Shown here: positions 32,540 through 40,623 of the stretch, piece after piece
Position numbering within the stretch: the first letter of the stretch is position 1
How the letters are laid out: every line of letters starts with the position of its first letter
From: Saccharothrix tamanrassetensis
GTDB taxonomy: Bacteria > Actinomycetota > Actinomycetes > Mycobacteriales > Pseudonocardiaceae
NCBI RefSeq assembly: GCF_014203665.1
Contig: NZ_JACHJN010000008.1
Location: 310,001-374,000, forward strand
DNA: 64,000 nucleotides
Direction: 5' to 3'
Position numbers and translations under genes: made by a program
The notes under the pieces: generated by a model
Seen by the model: only the letters and a program-made list of their open reading frames with translations
Told to the model about the DNA's origin: nothing
Databases searched by the model: none

Positions 32540-33166
32540 ATGGCGACCCGACACCTCTACCTGGCGCGCCACGGTGCAGCGGATGAGTTCGGTCGACTCA
32601 CCGACGTCGGGCGACGGCAGGCGAACCTGCTCGGCGAACGGCTGGCCGGCCTGCCGGTCGACGCCGTGTGGCACTCGCCGATCCCACGCGCCGTGGCGAG
32701 TGCCCGCGAAGTCGCCCGGCACCTGCCGGACGTGCCCGTCGCCGAGGCCGTCGAACTCACCGACCACGTGCCCTACGTCCCGGGTGCGACCGAAATGCCG
32801 CCGCCCTGGGCCGGTTTCTTCGACGAGTACGACGACGCCGAGGTGGCCTCGGGTGGACGGCTCGCCGAGGCCTTGGTGTCCCGGTTCGCGAGAGTCGCCG
32901 ACCAGGCCACGGAAAGGGCACAGGCCGACACACCAACCGCGACGCACGAGGTTCTGGTGACGCACGCGTTCCAGATCGCTTGGCTGGTGCGGCACGCACT
33001 CGGCGCGCCGCCGCACCGGTGGGTCGGTTTGAACAGTGCCAACACGGCACTGACGGTGATCCAGTACCGCGACGGCCTCCCTCCCGCGCTCGTGATGTTC
33101 AACGACATGACCCACTTGCCGGCCGACCTGCGCTGGACCGGGTTCCCGGCGGCCGTGCGGCCGTGA
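32540..33166 (+). CDS. Histidine phosphatase superfamily (phosphoglycerate-mutase-like) protein
   Basis: The 208-residue protein starts at ATG 32540. The phosphate-accepting motif YLARHGAA is at the N-terminus, followed by the Arg of HSPIPRAVASA and the second catalytic His in VLVTHAFQIAW. This keeps the main residues of the branch 1 histidine phosphatases. The substrate cannot be told; broad-specificity phosphatases of this type are common. It follows the regulator gene by ten bases and ends convergent with the flavoprotein gene. Confidence 0.88.
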   Translation: MATRHLYLARHGAADEFGRLTDVGRRQANLLGERLAGLPVDAVWHSPIPRAVASAREVARHLPDVPVAEAVELTDHVPYVPGATEMPPPWAGFFDEYDDAEVASGGRLAEALVSRFARVADQATERAQADTPTATHEVLVTHAFQIAWLVRHALGAPPHRWVGLNSANTALTVIQYRDGLPPALVMFNDMTHLPADLRWTGFPAAVRP

Positions 33167-33288
33167 AGCCCTTCGGTCGACGCCGTTCCGCCGTGTCGGC
33201 GTCCGGGTCACGACGTCATCGTCGGGTAGTTGCCGCAGCGGGTCGTTCAGTGTGGACAGTTCGAGGACACGCCCCGGGCGCGGTCGAT

Positions 33289-34458
33289 TCAGTGTTGTGC
33301 GGATGCTGCGGGGATACCCGCCGCGCGCAAAGCCTCCTGTGCCGCGACAACGGCACTGTTCATGGAAATCTCACCGCGCATTCCCGGTGCCGCGACCATG
33401 TCGCCCGCCAGGAACACATCTCCTCCGCGCACGATCGCGGGACGGTCACGCCAGGTCTGCCCCGGCAGGTCGAGAGCGCCGCTGCGTCCGCGTGCGACGG
33501 CGTCGCGCTTCCAGGTGGTGCGCTCCCGCCAGCCCGGGACGGCGAGGTCGGCGAGCTCCTCGACCCTGGCCATCGCGTCGGCTCGTGACTCCCCGGACCG
33601 GATCGGCATGTCGAGCTGGAACAGCGACTGGTTCTCCGGCGCGAGCGACGGGTCCTGCATCGTGTAGCACTCGTGGAACCCGCCCTGGTCGGCGTCGAAC
33701 ACGATGAACATGTCGCCGCGCCTGCGGTGCACCGCGAGGTCCAGCATGACGCACCGACCGCTCTCCCACGTCAGGCTGTCGTCACCGAGCAGGGCGCGGG
33801 CACTGGCCAGTTCGGTGGCCACGATCGTGGGCACCGACGGGATCTCCGTGACCCGGGAGTTCAGCTCGATCTGCACGCCGAGCTCCCGAGCGCGCCGCGC
33901 CATCCGCGCGAACACCGTGGGCCAGCCACCGACCACGTACCGGACTGCGGGGCGGGTCGGGGCGAAGACGCGGTGCAGCTGTTCCCAGACGAACGCCGCC
34001 GACAGCCGGCCGGTGTCGGCGTCGAACGTGACGACGGAGATCGCGTTGGCCGCTGCCTTCGCGGCCTCGGCGCCGTACCGCTCGCCCGCCCAGCTCGCGA
34101 AGTCCCGGTCCACGGGGGCGGAACGGCGCCGGTCGCGGATCATGCGCAGCAGGCCGGGGAAGGGCCGACGACGCAGCTTCCCCCGGTACCGGAAGCCCGC
34201 CACCAGCGCTGCCCGCGCCGGGATCCCGGCCAGGTCGCCGATCAGGTTGCGTTCAACCAGCCAGGTCCAGTGCGGGCCGTCGGCGTAGAAGACGTGGGCG
34301 CCCTCGTGCGCCACGTACGGTGGCGGAGTCGTCCGGCCCCTGCCGCCGAGGGTGGAATGTGCTTCGTGCAGCGTGACCGCCGCACCCGCTTCCGCGCAGG
34401 CGATGCTTGCCGTCAGCCCGGCCAGCCCGCCGCCGATCACCACGATCTCTCGCGCCAC
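33289..34458 (-). CDS. FAD-dependent oxidoreductase, phytoene-dehydrogenase/amine-oxidase-like
   Basis: The GTG at 34458 is chosen because GGAG lies six bases before it and the FAD-binding motif VVIGGGLAGLTAS starts at residue 5. The 389-residue protein also has GGRGRTTPP after the first Rossmann strand and a C-terminal cofactor segment VFLAGDMVAAPGMRGEISMN. This is the layout of carotenoid desaturase/amine oxidase flavoproteins, but it is shorter than phytoene desaturases (about 500). No isoprenoid gene is nearby. The substrate is unknown. Confidence 0.82.
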   Translation of the reverse strand: MAREIVVIGGGLAGLTASIACAEAGAAVTLHEAHSTLGGRGRTTPPPYVAHEGAHVFYADGPHWTWLVERNLIGDLAGIPARAALVAGFRYRGKLRRRPFPGLLRMIRDRRRSAPVDRDFASWAGERYGAEAAKAAANAISVVTFDADTGRLSAAFVWEQLHRVFAPTRPAVRYVVGGWPTVFARMARRARELGVQIELNSRVTEIPSVPTIVATELASARALLGDDSLTWESGRCVMLDLAVHRRRGDMFIVFDADQGGFHECYTMQDPSLAPENQSLFQLDMPIRSGESRADAMARVEELADLAVPGWRERTTWKRDAVARGRSGALDLPGQTWRDRPAIVRGGDVFLAGDMVAAPGMRGEISMNSAVVAAQEALRAAGIPAASAQH

Positions 34459-34559
34459 TTCCGTCTCCGTGCTCCTGTCGGCAACCCGTGTACCAACGGG
34501 ACGGGACAGCACCGCGAGACGTGACAGGTGGAATCCGCCGGCCGGGGACAGGGCGGTGT

Positions 34560-34592
34560 GGTGGACACGCGGCCGGGTGCCGCGTGTCCACC
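34560..34592. terminator. Terminator hairpin of the M6-type protease gene
   Basis: Perfect 13-bp arms GGTGGACACGCGG and CCGCGTGTCCACC enclose a 7-base loop. It begins 21 bases after the stop codon of the minus-strand protease gene. Confidence 0.8.
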
Positions 34593-34613
34593 CGTGACCC
34601 TCCGCGGGAGCGC

Positions 34614-36728
34614 TTACCGCCCGAGCACGGTGCAGGTCGCGGTCGCGGTCTTGGTCGGGTCGCTCTCCGACGTGGCCTTGAGGGTCACCTTGGTCAGCAG
34701 CGAACCGCCGTCCCGCTTCACGTGCACCGGGACCTGGACCTGCCGGCCGAACTTCGCCGTGGCCAACGCGTTCGGCACGGAGACCGTCCAACCGCGATTC
34801 TCGGCGGTGGCCGAGACGCGGTACACGTCGCCGTCGAGGTACGGCGCGACGTCCTCGGGGTGCTGTCCGGCCGGGGTGGCCCCGCGACCGGTGTTGAACA
34901 ACGGGAACCGGCAGGTGGCCACGCCGTCCGAGCCGGTCCGGCCGGCGGTCGGCAGGACCCGCACGCCCCGCCGCTGCGGGCCGCCCGTGCCGTCGAGCGA
35001 CCGGATGGCGACCGTGTAGGACAGCAGGCCCTGGCGGTCGCGCTTGACGTTCAGCACGTAGAAGTGCAGGCGGTTGGCCTGGTCGACGTACTCGAACTCG
35101 CTGCCCGAGCCGGTGCCGGCGTGGAACAGGGCGTCCGAGAGCTGGCGGTAGTCGCCGACCGTGATGGGCACCTTGGTCCCGTCCGGCAGGACGTAGTCGG
35201 TCATGGCGATGTCCTGCGGGTTCGCGTCGACCACCCACGCGAACGGCGCGCGGTCCTCGTTCTTGGTCTTGGCGAGCAGCACGCCCGCGTCCGGCGTGAA
35301 CGAGTCCGAACCCATCCGGTCCACGACCTCGACCGTGTAGTTCTGGTAGCCGCCGCCGTCGCAGAGCGGGTCGGTCCGGACGTCGCAGGCGGGGGAGAGG
35401 TCGCCGTTGTCGAGCGCGATGTCGACCCCCGACAGCCCGTTCGGCCCGGGTTGCACGGTCCGGGCGGTCACCTGGGCGATCACCGTCCCGGAGTCGGCCA
35501 GTGCCGCGCGGGACAGCCGCAGCACGTTGCGCTCGTCGACGATGCCGAGCTTGATCTTGTTGCGCAGCACGTGCTGCGCGCCCATCGACGCGCCCGCGGT
35601 CGCCGGGATGACCCAGCGGGAGTGCGGGCCGCCGGGTCCGTTGAAGGAACCGCGGGACAGCATGTCCCAGATACCGGTGTAGGCGCGGCGCGGCGGGTTG
35701 CCGTACGGGTTGTTGTAGTTGTCGCCGATGCCGAGCAGGTGGCTCAGCTCGTGCGCGTACACACCCTGGCCGGAGCTCTCCGCCTGCGTGGACGAACCGC
35801 TGCCGGCGTTGGGCCAGAGGCTGGAGCCCGCCGCCCACGACGTCCAGTCGACGTAGCGGGTGCGCGACCAGTTCGGCAGGGCGGCGTCGGGCGGGCCGAA
35901 CTCGTCGGGCACGTCCTCCTTGGTCGGGAACTTCATCGTCCCGAACTCCTGCCAGGTGCCGGACTCGTCCTGGCCCGCGGACAGGAAGTAGACGAAGTCG
36001 AAGCCCGCCGGCACCGCGGACCCGACGTCGGCGACCCAGGCCGCGCGGCCGTCGGTGCGGATGTCGCGGTTGCACGTGTCACCCGCCGGGCAGCCGGTGC
36101 CGTCCTGGAACTCCATGGCGTACTCGTGGTCCTTGCCCGGCATGGTGTACGGGCCGAACCCCGTCAGGTCGACGCCGTAACGCCCGCCGGAGTCCTCCAT
36201 CCAGTACTCGTGCACGGTGTGACCGCGGTTGAGCCCGTTCGGCTTGTTGAGGAAGTCCTGGTAGAACTGCGCGACCCGATCACGCGGGATGTCGTGGGCT
36301 TCCGTGCTGGGGTTGCCGAACACCGTCGACTGCGGCGGCTGGGTCACGACGAACGGCTGGTTCGGGTAGTCCAGCAGGACCAGCGCGCCCTTGAAGGTGC
36401 GCACCGAACCCTTGACCGACGGGTCGGCCCAGTTGGTGCCGGGGATCTTCTTGTAGTCCCGCTCCCACGTCATGTGGTCCGGGTTGACCCAGTCCTGCGG
36501 GTCGATGGGCCCCGGGAAGCCGGCTTGCGCGGCCACGCGCGCGGAGTCCCGGGTCTGCTGCCACGGCTGCTGCTGTGGCCAGTGGTCGTACTGCCAGGGG
36601 TGTGGTGGCACGTCGTGGGGAGCGGCGACCGCGCCGGCGTTGCCCGCGATCAGCGCGGCAACCGAGAACAGCGCGGTCAATAAGAGGACAGGGCGCCTGT
36701 GCCCACGACGAACCCGTGTGTGGTGCAT
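34614..36728 (-). CDS. Secreted M6-type (immune-inhibitor-A-like) metalloprotease
   Basis: The ATG at 36728 follows GGAGGTGGC. The 704-residue precursor has a signal peptide (about residues 1-35, ending GAVAAPH), a propeptide-like region and the zinc motif VYAHELSHLLGIGDNY (HExxH) near residue 325. Downstream are YTGIWDMLSRGS, fitting the Met-turn region, and Ig-like beta-sandwich regions to the C-terminus. M6 proteases degrade extracellular proteins. It stands alone with its own terminator. It may be an M6-like relative rather than a strict member; the metallopeptidase assignment is firm. Confidence 0.85.
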   Translation of the reverse strand: MHHTRVRRGHRRPVLLLTALFSVAALIAGNAGAVAAPHDVPPHPWQYDHWPQQQPWQQTRDSARVAAQAGFPGPIDPQDWVNPDHMTWERDYKKIPGTNWADPSVKGSVRTFKGALVLLDYPNQPFVVTQPPQSTVFGNPSTEAHDIPRDRVAQFYQDFLNKPNGLNRGHTVHEYWMEDSGGRYGVDLTGFGPYTMPGKDHEYAMEFQDGTGCPAGDTCNRDIRTDGRAAWVADVGSAVPAGFDFVYFLSAGQDESGTWQEFGTMKFPTKEDVPDEFGPPDAALPNWSRTRYVDWTSWAAGSSLWPNAGSGSSTQAESSGQGVYAHELSHLLGIGDNYNNPYGNPPRRAYTGIWDMLSRGSFNGPGGPHSRWVIPATAGASMGAQHVLRNKIKLGIVDERNVLRLSRAALADSGTVIAQVTARTVQPGPNGLSGVDIALDNGDLSPACDVRTDPLCDGGGYQNYTVEVVDRMGSDSFTPDAGVLLAKTKNEDRAPFAWVVDANPQDIAMTDYVLPDGTKVPITVGDYRQLSDALFHAGTGSGSEFEYVDQANRLHFYVLNVKRDRQGLLSYTVAIRSLDGTGGPQRRGVRVLPTAGRTGSDGVATCRFPLFNTGRGATPAGQHPEDVAPYLDGDVYRVSATAENRGWTVSVPNALATAKFGRQVQVPVHVKRDGGSLLTKVTLKATSESDPTKTATATCTVLGR

Positions 36729-36904
36729 GCCACCTCCGTAGAGTTGTCCACACACGCTAACCGCCGTCAATCGCCCGGCACAGCCTTCGGTCCGGTTGTC
36801 AGTTGCTGGTGTTCACCGCCCCTGCCTGCCGGTCGTCACCGACTCGTCGCCGTCGTGAACCGCGTCGGGTCTCCAGGTCCACGACGCTCAGGGAAGCTCG
36901 GCGC

Positions 36905-36939
36905 CGTAGTCCTGACCCGTTCGGCGGGCCAGGACTACG
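36905..36939. terminator. Hairpin downstream of the DUF4360 gene
   Basis: Perfect 10-bp arms CGTAGTCCTG and CAGGACTACG with an inner CCCG/CGGG pairing. It lies about 70 bases after the stop of the minus-strand DUF4360 gene. Confidence 0.65.
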
Positions 36940-37009
36940 ACGTGCCGGCGACCGTGGTCGTCGCCGGGTGGCCGGAGGGCCTGTGTCGCGCTCGGCAGGT
37001 GTCTTGGCG

Positions 37010-37630
37010 TCAGCAGGGTTTCGTGGTGAAGTCGTGTCGCGTGCGGACGGCGCCGGAGCTGGATTCCGCCAGGATGAAGCTCCGCTTGGCGCGGTCCGAC
37101 GTGCCGAGGTCGACCCGCAGCTCCGCGTTGATGTTGAGGTTGCGGTCGCCGCCGCACGGGGAGTAGACGATGTCGTCCGGGTTCGGCCAGTAGGTCGATC
37201 GCCACTCGTCGGACATCGGGCCGGCGAACGGGAAGTTCAGCGTCGTGTTGTTCGACGAGCCCTGGAAGTAGATGTTGATGCGGTGCAGGGCGGTCGCGCC
37301 CGGCTCCAGGTGGGCGTAGCCGTTGTACGAGGTCCGGGCGAGGCCGTAGGTGTGGTTCGGCGGGAGGCTCACGCGGAGGTTCAGCTGGCAGTTCTTCCGG
37401 GAGTCGGCGGCATCCGCCCCGGCGCCCGCATGGGCGACGAACGCGCGGTAGGAGACGCTGAAGGTCGTGCTGCCGGCCGAGACGTCCGCGGTCCCGGCGG
37501 GGCAGCCCGATCCGTTGACGCTCACCACTTCGACCCGCGTCGGGGGAGCTGGTTCGTCCGCAACGTCCGTTCCGTCGGCCGGAACCACCGTGGAGACGGC
37601 TAAGAGCATCGCCGCTGCTGTGGTCAGCAT
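37010..37630 (-). CDS. Secreted DUF4360-family protein
   Basis: The ATG at 37630 starts a 206-residue precursor with a short signal peptide (MLTTAAAMLLAVSTVVPA). The mature protein shows the DUF4360 pattern: VEVVSVNGSGCPAGTADVS, NCQLNLRVSLPPNHTY, and a late region with GGDRNLNINAELRVDLG. The four conserved-looking Cys are compatible with disulfides outside the cell. The function of DUF4360 proteins is not known. It is a stand-alone gene. Confidence 0.82.
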   Translation of the reverse strand: MLTTAAAMLLAVSTVVPADGTDVADEPAPPTRVEVVSVNGSGCPAGTADVSAGSTTFSVSYRAFVAHAGAGADAADSRKNCQLNLRVSLPPNHTYGLARTSYNGYAHLEPGATALHRINIYFQGSSNNTTLNFPFAGPMSDEWRSTYWPNPDDIVYSPCGGDRNLNINAELRVDLGTSDRAKRSFILAESSSGAVRTRHDFTTKPC

Positions 37631-37824
37631 GAGGGGCCTTTCTGAATCCGTGTCCGGTTGCGGCGGCAGCACCAGACGGTAGCGGGAGCACCTGTGACGA
37701 AACTCCACCGGATGGACGATCGCGCACATTGGGTGAGCTCGGCTGTCGCCTGTCCGAATCAGTCACTGATCGGGTGACCAAAACATCGGTTGGGTGCGCC
37801 GCTGCCGGCCGTGCCCCGGTTCTG

Positions 37825-38475
37825 CTACCCGGTGCGCAGCTTGATTCGTTCGTCGGTGTGTCCGGGGGCGATGGCGTCGCCGTAGACGCACAGGCCGTTG
37901 GGGAACTCCGCCGAGGCGTCGACCACGAACTCGACGGTGTTCTGGCCGGGGCGGAGCAGCGTGGCGTCGAACTGCCAGGTGTAGTGGGCGCCGCGTCCGT
38001 CATCGGGCGTGACGCGGCGGACCGGCAGCGGTGTCCGGTTGACCACCAGGGCGACGTCGGAGTGGCGCGCCTGTGCGTCGGAGTAGCCCACGGCATCGGC
38101 GGACAGCCGTGCGGTCAGTTCGGCACGGGTGCCGCTGAACTCGTCCAGGTCGATGCGGTAGACGAGGCGGCCGGTGGACTGTCCGTATACGTGGGCGTGG
38201 GTCACGCCGTGGCGCGTGTACAGGTCGTTGGCGGCCTCGTAGAGAGGACCGTATGGCTGCCAGGAGGAGGCGGCGACGTCGTAGGAGGACGGTGGGATCT
38301 CGACGTCGAGCAGCTTGTCGGTCGGGGCCGGGCGCTCGGTCGAGTGATCATCCGGCACCGCCGACTCCGCGGGTAGCAGCCACACGGCCAATGCCGCGAG
38401 CCCCGCCACGGCGGCCAACGCCACCCCGATCATCGCCACCGCGACTAATGGTCTCCTGTGTTGGGGCCGTTCCAC
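37825..38475 (-). CDS. Membrane-anchored protein of unknown function (216 aa)
   Basis: I do not recognise this family. Residues 10-35 form a single membrane helix (VAVAMIGVALAAVAGLAALA), so the remaining 180 residues are outside the cell. That part is polar, has one Cys and shows alternating strands (HYTWQFDATLLRPGQNTVEF), suggesting a beta-sandwich domain. The ATG at 38475 gives a short positively charged N-terminus before the helix. It is encoded 195 bases upstream of the DUF4360 gene on the same strand but with enough space for its own promoter. Confidence 0.7.
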   Translation of the reverse strand: MERPQHRRPLVAVAMIGVALAAVAGLAALAVWLLPAESAVPDDHSTERPAPTDKLLDVEIPPSSYDVAASSWQPYGPLYEAANDLYTRHGVTHAHVYGQSTGRLVYRIDLDEFSGTRAELTARLSADAVGYSDAQARHSDVALVVNRTPLPVRRVTPDDGRGAHYTWQFDATLLRPGQNTVEFVVDASAEFPNGLCVYGDAIAPGHTDERIKLRTG

Positions 38476-38619
38476 GCGCGCCTCCTCGAAGCCCTGGTTG
38501 AGCGCGCCAAGTCAACCGGACACCGCGGCGGCTCGGTTCGACCGGTGCGGTGAACCTGCGACGGCGGGTCGCCTGTCCACCGCACCGGAGATTCGCGATG
38601 ACCTCAGGGCCGCTGTGGC

Positions 38620-39816
38620 CTACCGGCTCGCCCGCTCGATGGAACGCCGGACCAGGCTGCGGATCCCCGGCAGCTGGATTGCCCGCATCATCAGGTCGCG
38701 TGCCCGCACGTGTGCCTCGCTGGGCGGGGCGAACTGGCTGATCCCCTTGCGGGCCAATGCTTGCCGCTTGCGGATCTCGGGACGAAGGTGAGCCTCCCAG
38801 TGGGCCAACGCCGCGGGGACATCGCTACCGTGCTCCGCCAGCGCGGCACCCAGCCGGTCGGCCCCGGCGAGGGCGAGGGCCGCGCCGTAGCCGGCGAACA
38901 GCGTGACGCACCAGGCCGCGTCGCCGAGCAGCACGACCCGCCCTCGGCTCCACCGCTCCATCACGACCTGGCTCACGGAATCGAAGTAGGCACCGGACGG
39001 GTCGGCTCCCAGTTGGCGAAGCGCGTCGGGCACGCCTCCGCCGAGGTCCCCGAACGCCGCGGTGAGGCTCCGCACCGGTCCTCGCGCCAGCTCGGCCGCC
39101 GGATCAGCGTGGCGGTAGGTGAAGAACGCCGAGGACCGCCCTGGTCCCAGGTTGATCACCGCCGCCGTGCGCCGTACGCCGATGAACGTGGTCCCGGCCG
39201 CCTCCGGCACGTCTTCCGGAACCCGGTCGAGTGGGAACGCCCCCACCAGGTGCTGCAGGTCCACCCGGAAGTCGGTCTCGGGACCGAACACGACCCGGCG
39301 GACGCCGGAGTGCAGACCGTCGGCGCCGACGAGGAGTTCGGCGCGCTCGGACGTGCCGTCGCTCAGCACGACCCGGACTCCGGCACGGTCCTGGGTGACG
39401 GTCCGCACCGTGGTGCCGAAGCGGATCTCGACGACATCGCGCACCGCCTCGTACAGCGCGGCCTCCAGATCGCCCCTGAACAGGGTGATCACCCGTGCGC
39501 CCAGCGCGGCTTGCGCGAACGCGGCCGGCACCACGAACTTCTGCCGACCGTCGGACTTGACCAGGATCGTCGTGAACGCACCGAGGCGTCGACGTGCCAG
39601 CCCGGGCAGCACACCGAGGCGTTCCGCGGCGTCGTAGCCCTGTCCGGGCAGGTTCACCAGGTAGCCGCCGCTGCGGCGGGCCGGGGCACGTTCGACCACG
39701 AGCACTTCCCACCCCGCCTGGTGCAGTCGCAGCGCGGTGGCCAAACCCGCGATCCCGGCGCCCGAGACGACCACCCGTCCTGCCCGCGCACCGCTGCCCC
39801 CGACACCATCCGTCAC
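38620..39816 (-). CDS. FAD-dependent monooxygenase (aromatic-hydroxylase type)
   Basis: The GTG at 39816 follows GGGGAGCGGCA and starts 398 residues. The three flavoprotein hydroxylase motifs are present: VVVSGAGIAGLATA for the FAD dinucleotide, VGADGLHSGVRR for the DG motif and VVLLGDAAWCVTLFAGYGAA for the GD motif. Such enzymes hydroxylate aromatic or polyketide-like compounds with NAD(P)H and oxygen, and in some cases inactivate antibiotics such as tetracyclines. It is divergent from a TetR gene with two operator-like palindromes between them, so it is probably induced by a small molecule. Confidence 0.88.
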   Translation of the reverse strand: MTDGVGGSGARAGRVVVSGAGIAGLATALRLHQAGWEVLVVERAPARRSGGYLVNLPGQGYDAAERLGVLPGLARRRLGAFTTILVKSDGRQKFVVPAAFAQAALGARVITLFRGDLEAALYEAVRDVVEIRFGTTVRTVTQDRAGVRVVLSDGTSERAELLVGADGLHSGVRRVVFGPETDFRVDLQHLVGAFPLDRVPEDVPEAAGTTFIGVRRTAAVINLGPGRSSAFFTYRHADPAAELARGPVRSLTAAFGDLGGGVPDALRQLGADPSGAYFDSVSQVVMERWSRGRVVLLGDAAWCVTLFAGYGAALALAGADRLGAALAEHGSDVPAALAHWEAHLRPEIRKRQALARKGISQFAPPSEAHVRARDLMMRAIQLPGIRSLVRRSIERASR

Positions 39817-39842
39817 TGCCGCTCCCCGGGTCCGAACAAGTA

Positions 39843-39856
39843 TGAGCATGTGCTCA
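39843..39856. promoter_or_regulatory. TetR operator 1
   Basis: TGAGCATGTGCTCA has 6-bp arms TGAGCA and TGCTCA around two bases. It lies in the divergent promoter of the monooxygenase and TetR genes. Confidence 0.7.
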
Positions 39857-39865
39857 AACCCAGTA

Positions 39866-39879
39866 TGAACACATGCTCA
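39866..39879. promoter_or_regulatory. TetR operator 2
   Basis: TGAACACATGCTCA matches operator 1 with one arm mismatch and is 23 bp from it, centre to centre, about two helical turns. Confidence 0.7.
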
Positions 39880-39918
39880 TTCCGGGCGCAAGGTCGGCCG
39901 GGCACTTAGACTGAGGGG

Positions 39919-40548
39919 GTGCCCAGAGGTGTCGCCATCCCGGAGATCCGGCAGCAGCTGTTCGCCGCCGCCGAACGCGTGATCGTCCGCGATGGGCCGG
40001 GCAGGCTGAGCGGTCGGGCCGTCACGGGCGAGATCGGCGTCGCGACCGGGCTGCTGTACTCGCACTTCGCCGATTTCGACGCCTTCCTGGCCGCGTACGC
40101 CGTCGACCGCGCCTTCGTGGTGTGCGCCGGAGCCGCGGCTCTGCCGGAGCGGGCCGGCACCGGGAGCGTCGTCGGGAACCTGTGCGACGCCGTGCTCTCG
40201 ACCCCGCCGGTGACCGTCCTGGCGTTGGCCAGGCTCCTCGTCTCACGGCCGGAACTGGTGGGGCGTGTCCGCGCCGTGCTCGGCGAGAAGACGGCCGGTC
40301 TCGACGCGATCGAGAACGCGGTCGCCGGCTACCTCGCGGCCGAGCAACGGCTCGGCCGGGTCACCGCGGCCGCCGACCCCGAGGCGCTGGCCCTCGCGCT
40401 CGTCGGCGTGCTCCACCACGTCGTGCTCACCGCCGACACCGGCTCCGACGTCCACGGACGCATCCGGCACACGGTCACCGCGCTGGTCGAGGACCTCGCC
40501 ACGGCGGCACCACGCCGGCCCGGGGTCGGCGCGAGGGAAAGCGGGTAG
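39919..40548 (+). CDS. TetR-family transcriptional repressor
   Basis: The GTG at 39919 starts 209 residues. The N-terminal helix-turn-helix region reads LSGRAVTGEIGVATGLLYSHFADFDAFLAAY, which covers the recognition helix and the TetR-typical F-x-x-x-F-L end. The C-terminal helices form the ligand and dimer domain. It faces the FAD monooxygenase gene across 102 bases holding two palindromes of the form TGAGCA-N2-TGCTCA. Repression of both genes with release by an aromatic substrate is the usual arrangement and is inferred here. Confidence 0.88.
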   Translation: MPRGVAIPEIRQQLFAAAERVIVRDGPGRLSGRAVTGEIGVATGLLYSHFADFDAFLAAYAVDRAFVVCAGAAALPERAGTGSVVGNLCDAVLSTPPVTVLALARLLVSRPELVGRVRAVLGEKTAGLDAIENAVAGYLAAEQRLGRVTAAADPEALALALVGVLHHVVLTADTGSDVHGRIRHTVTALVEDLATAAPRRPGVGARESG

Positions 40549-40623
40549 GAGCGGTACCCGCCCGCGTGGCTCCGAAGCCCGCTGCCCGACCACTGGAGCG
40601 TTGCGCGGACGACCGGGCGGTGG

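Noticed and set aside
34459-36075. Upstream extension of the flavoprotein on the minus strand
   Set aside because: It overlaps the M6-type protease in another frame, while the FAD motif begins right after the GTG at 34458, which has its own ribosome binding site.
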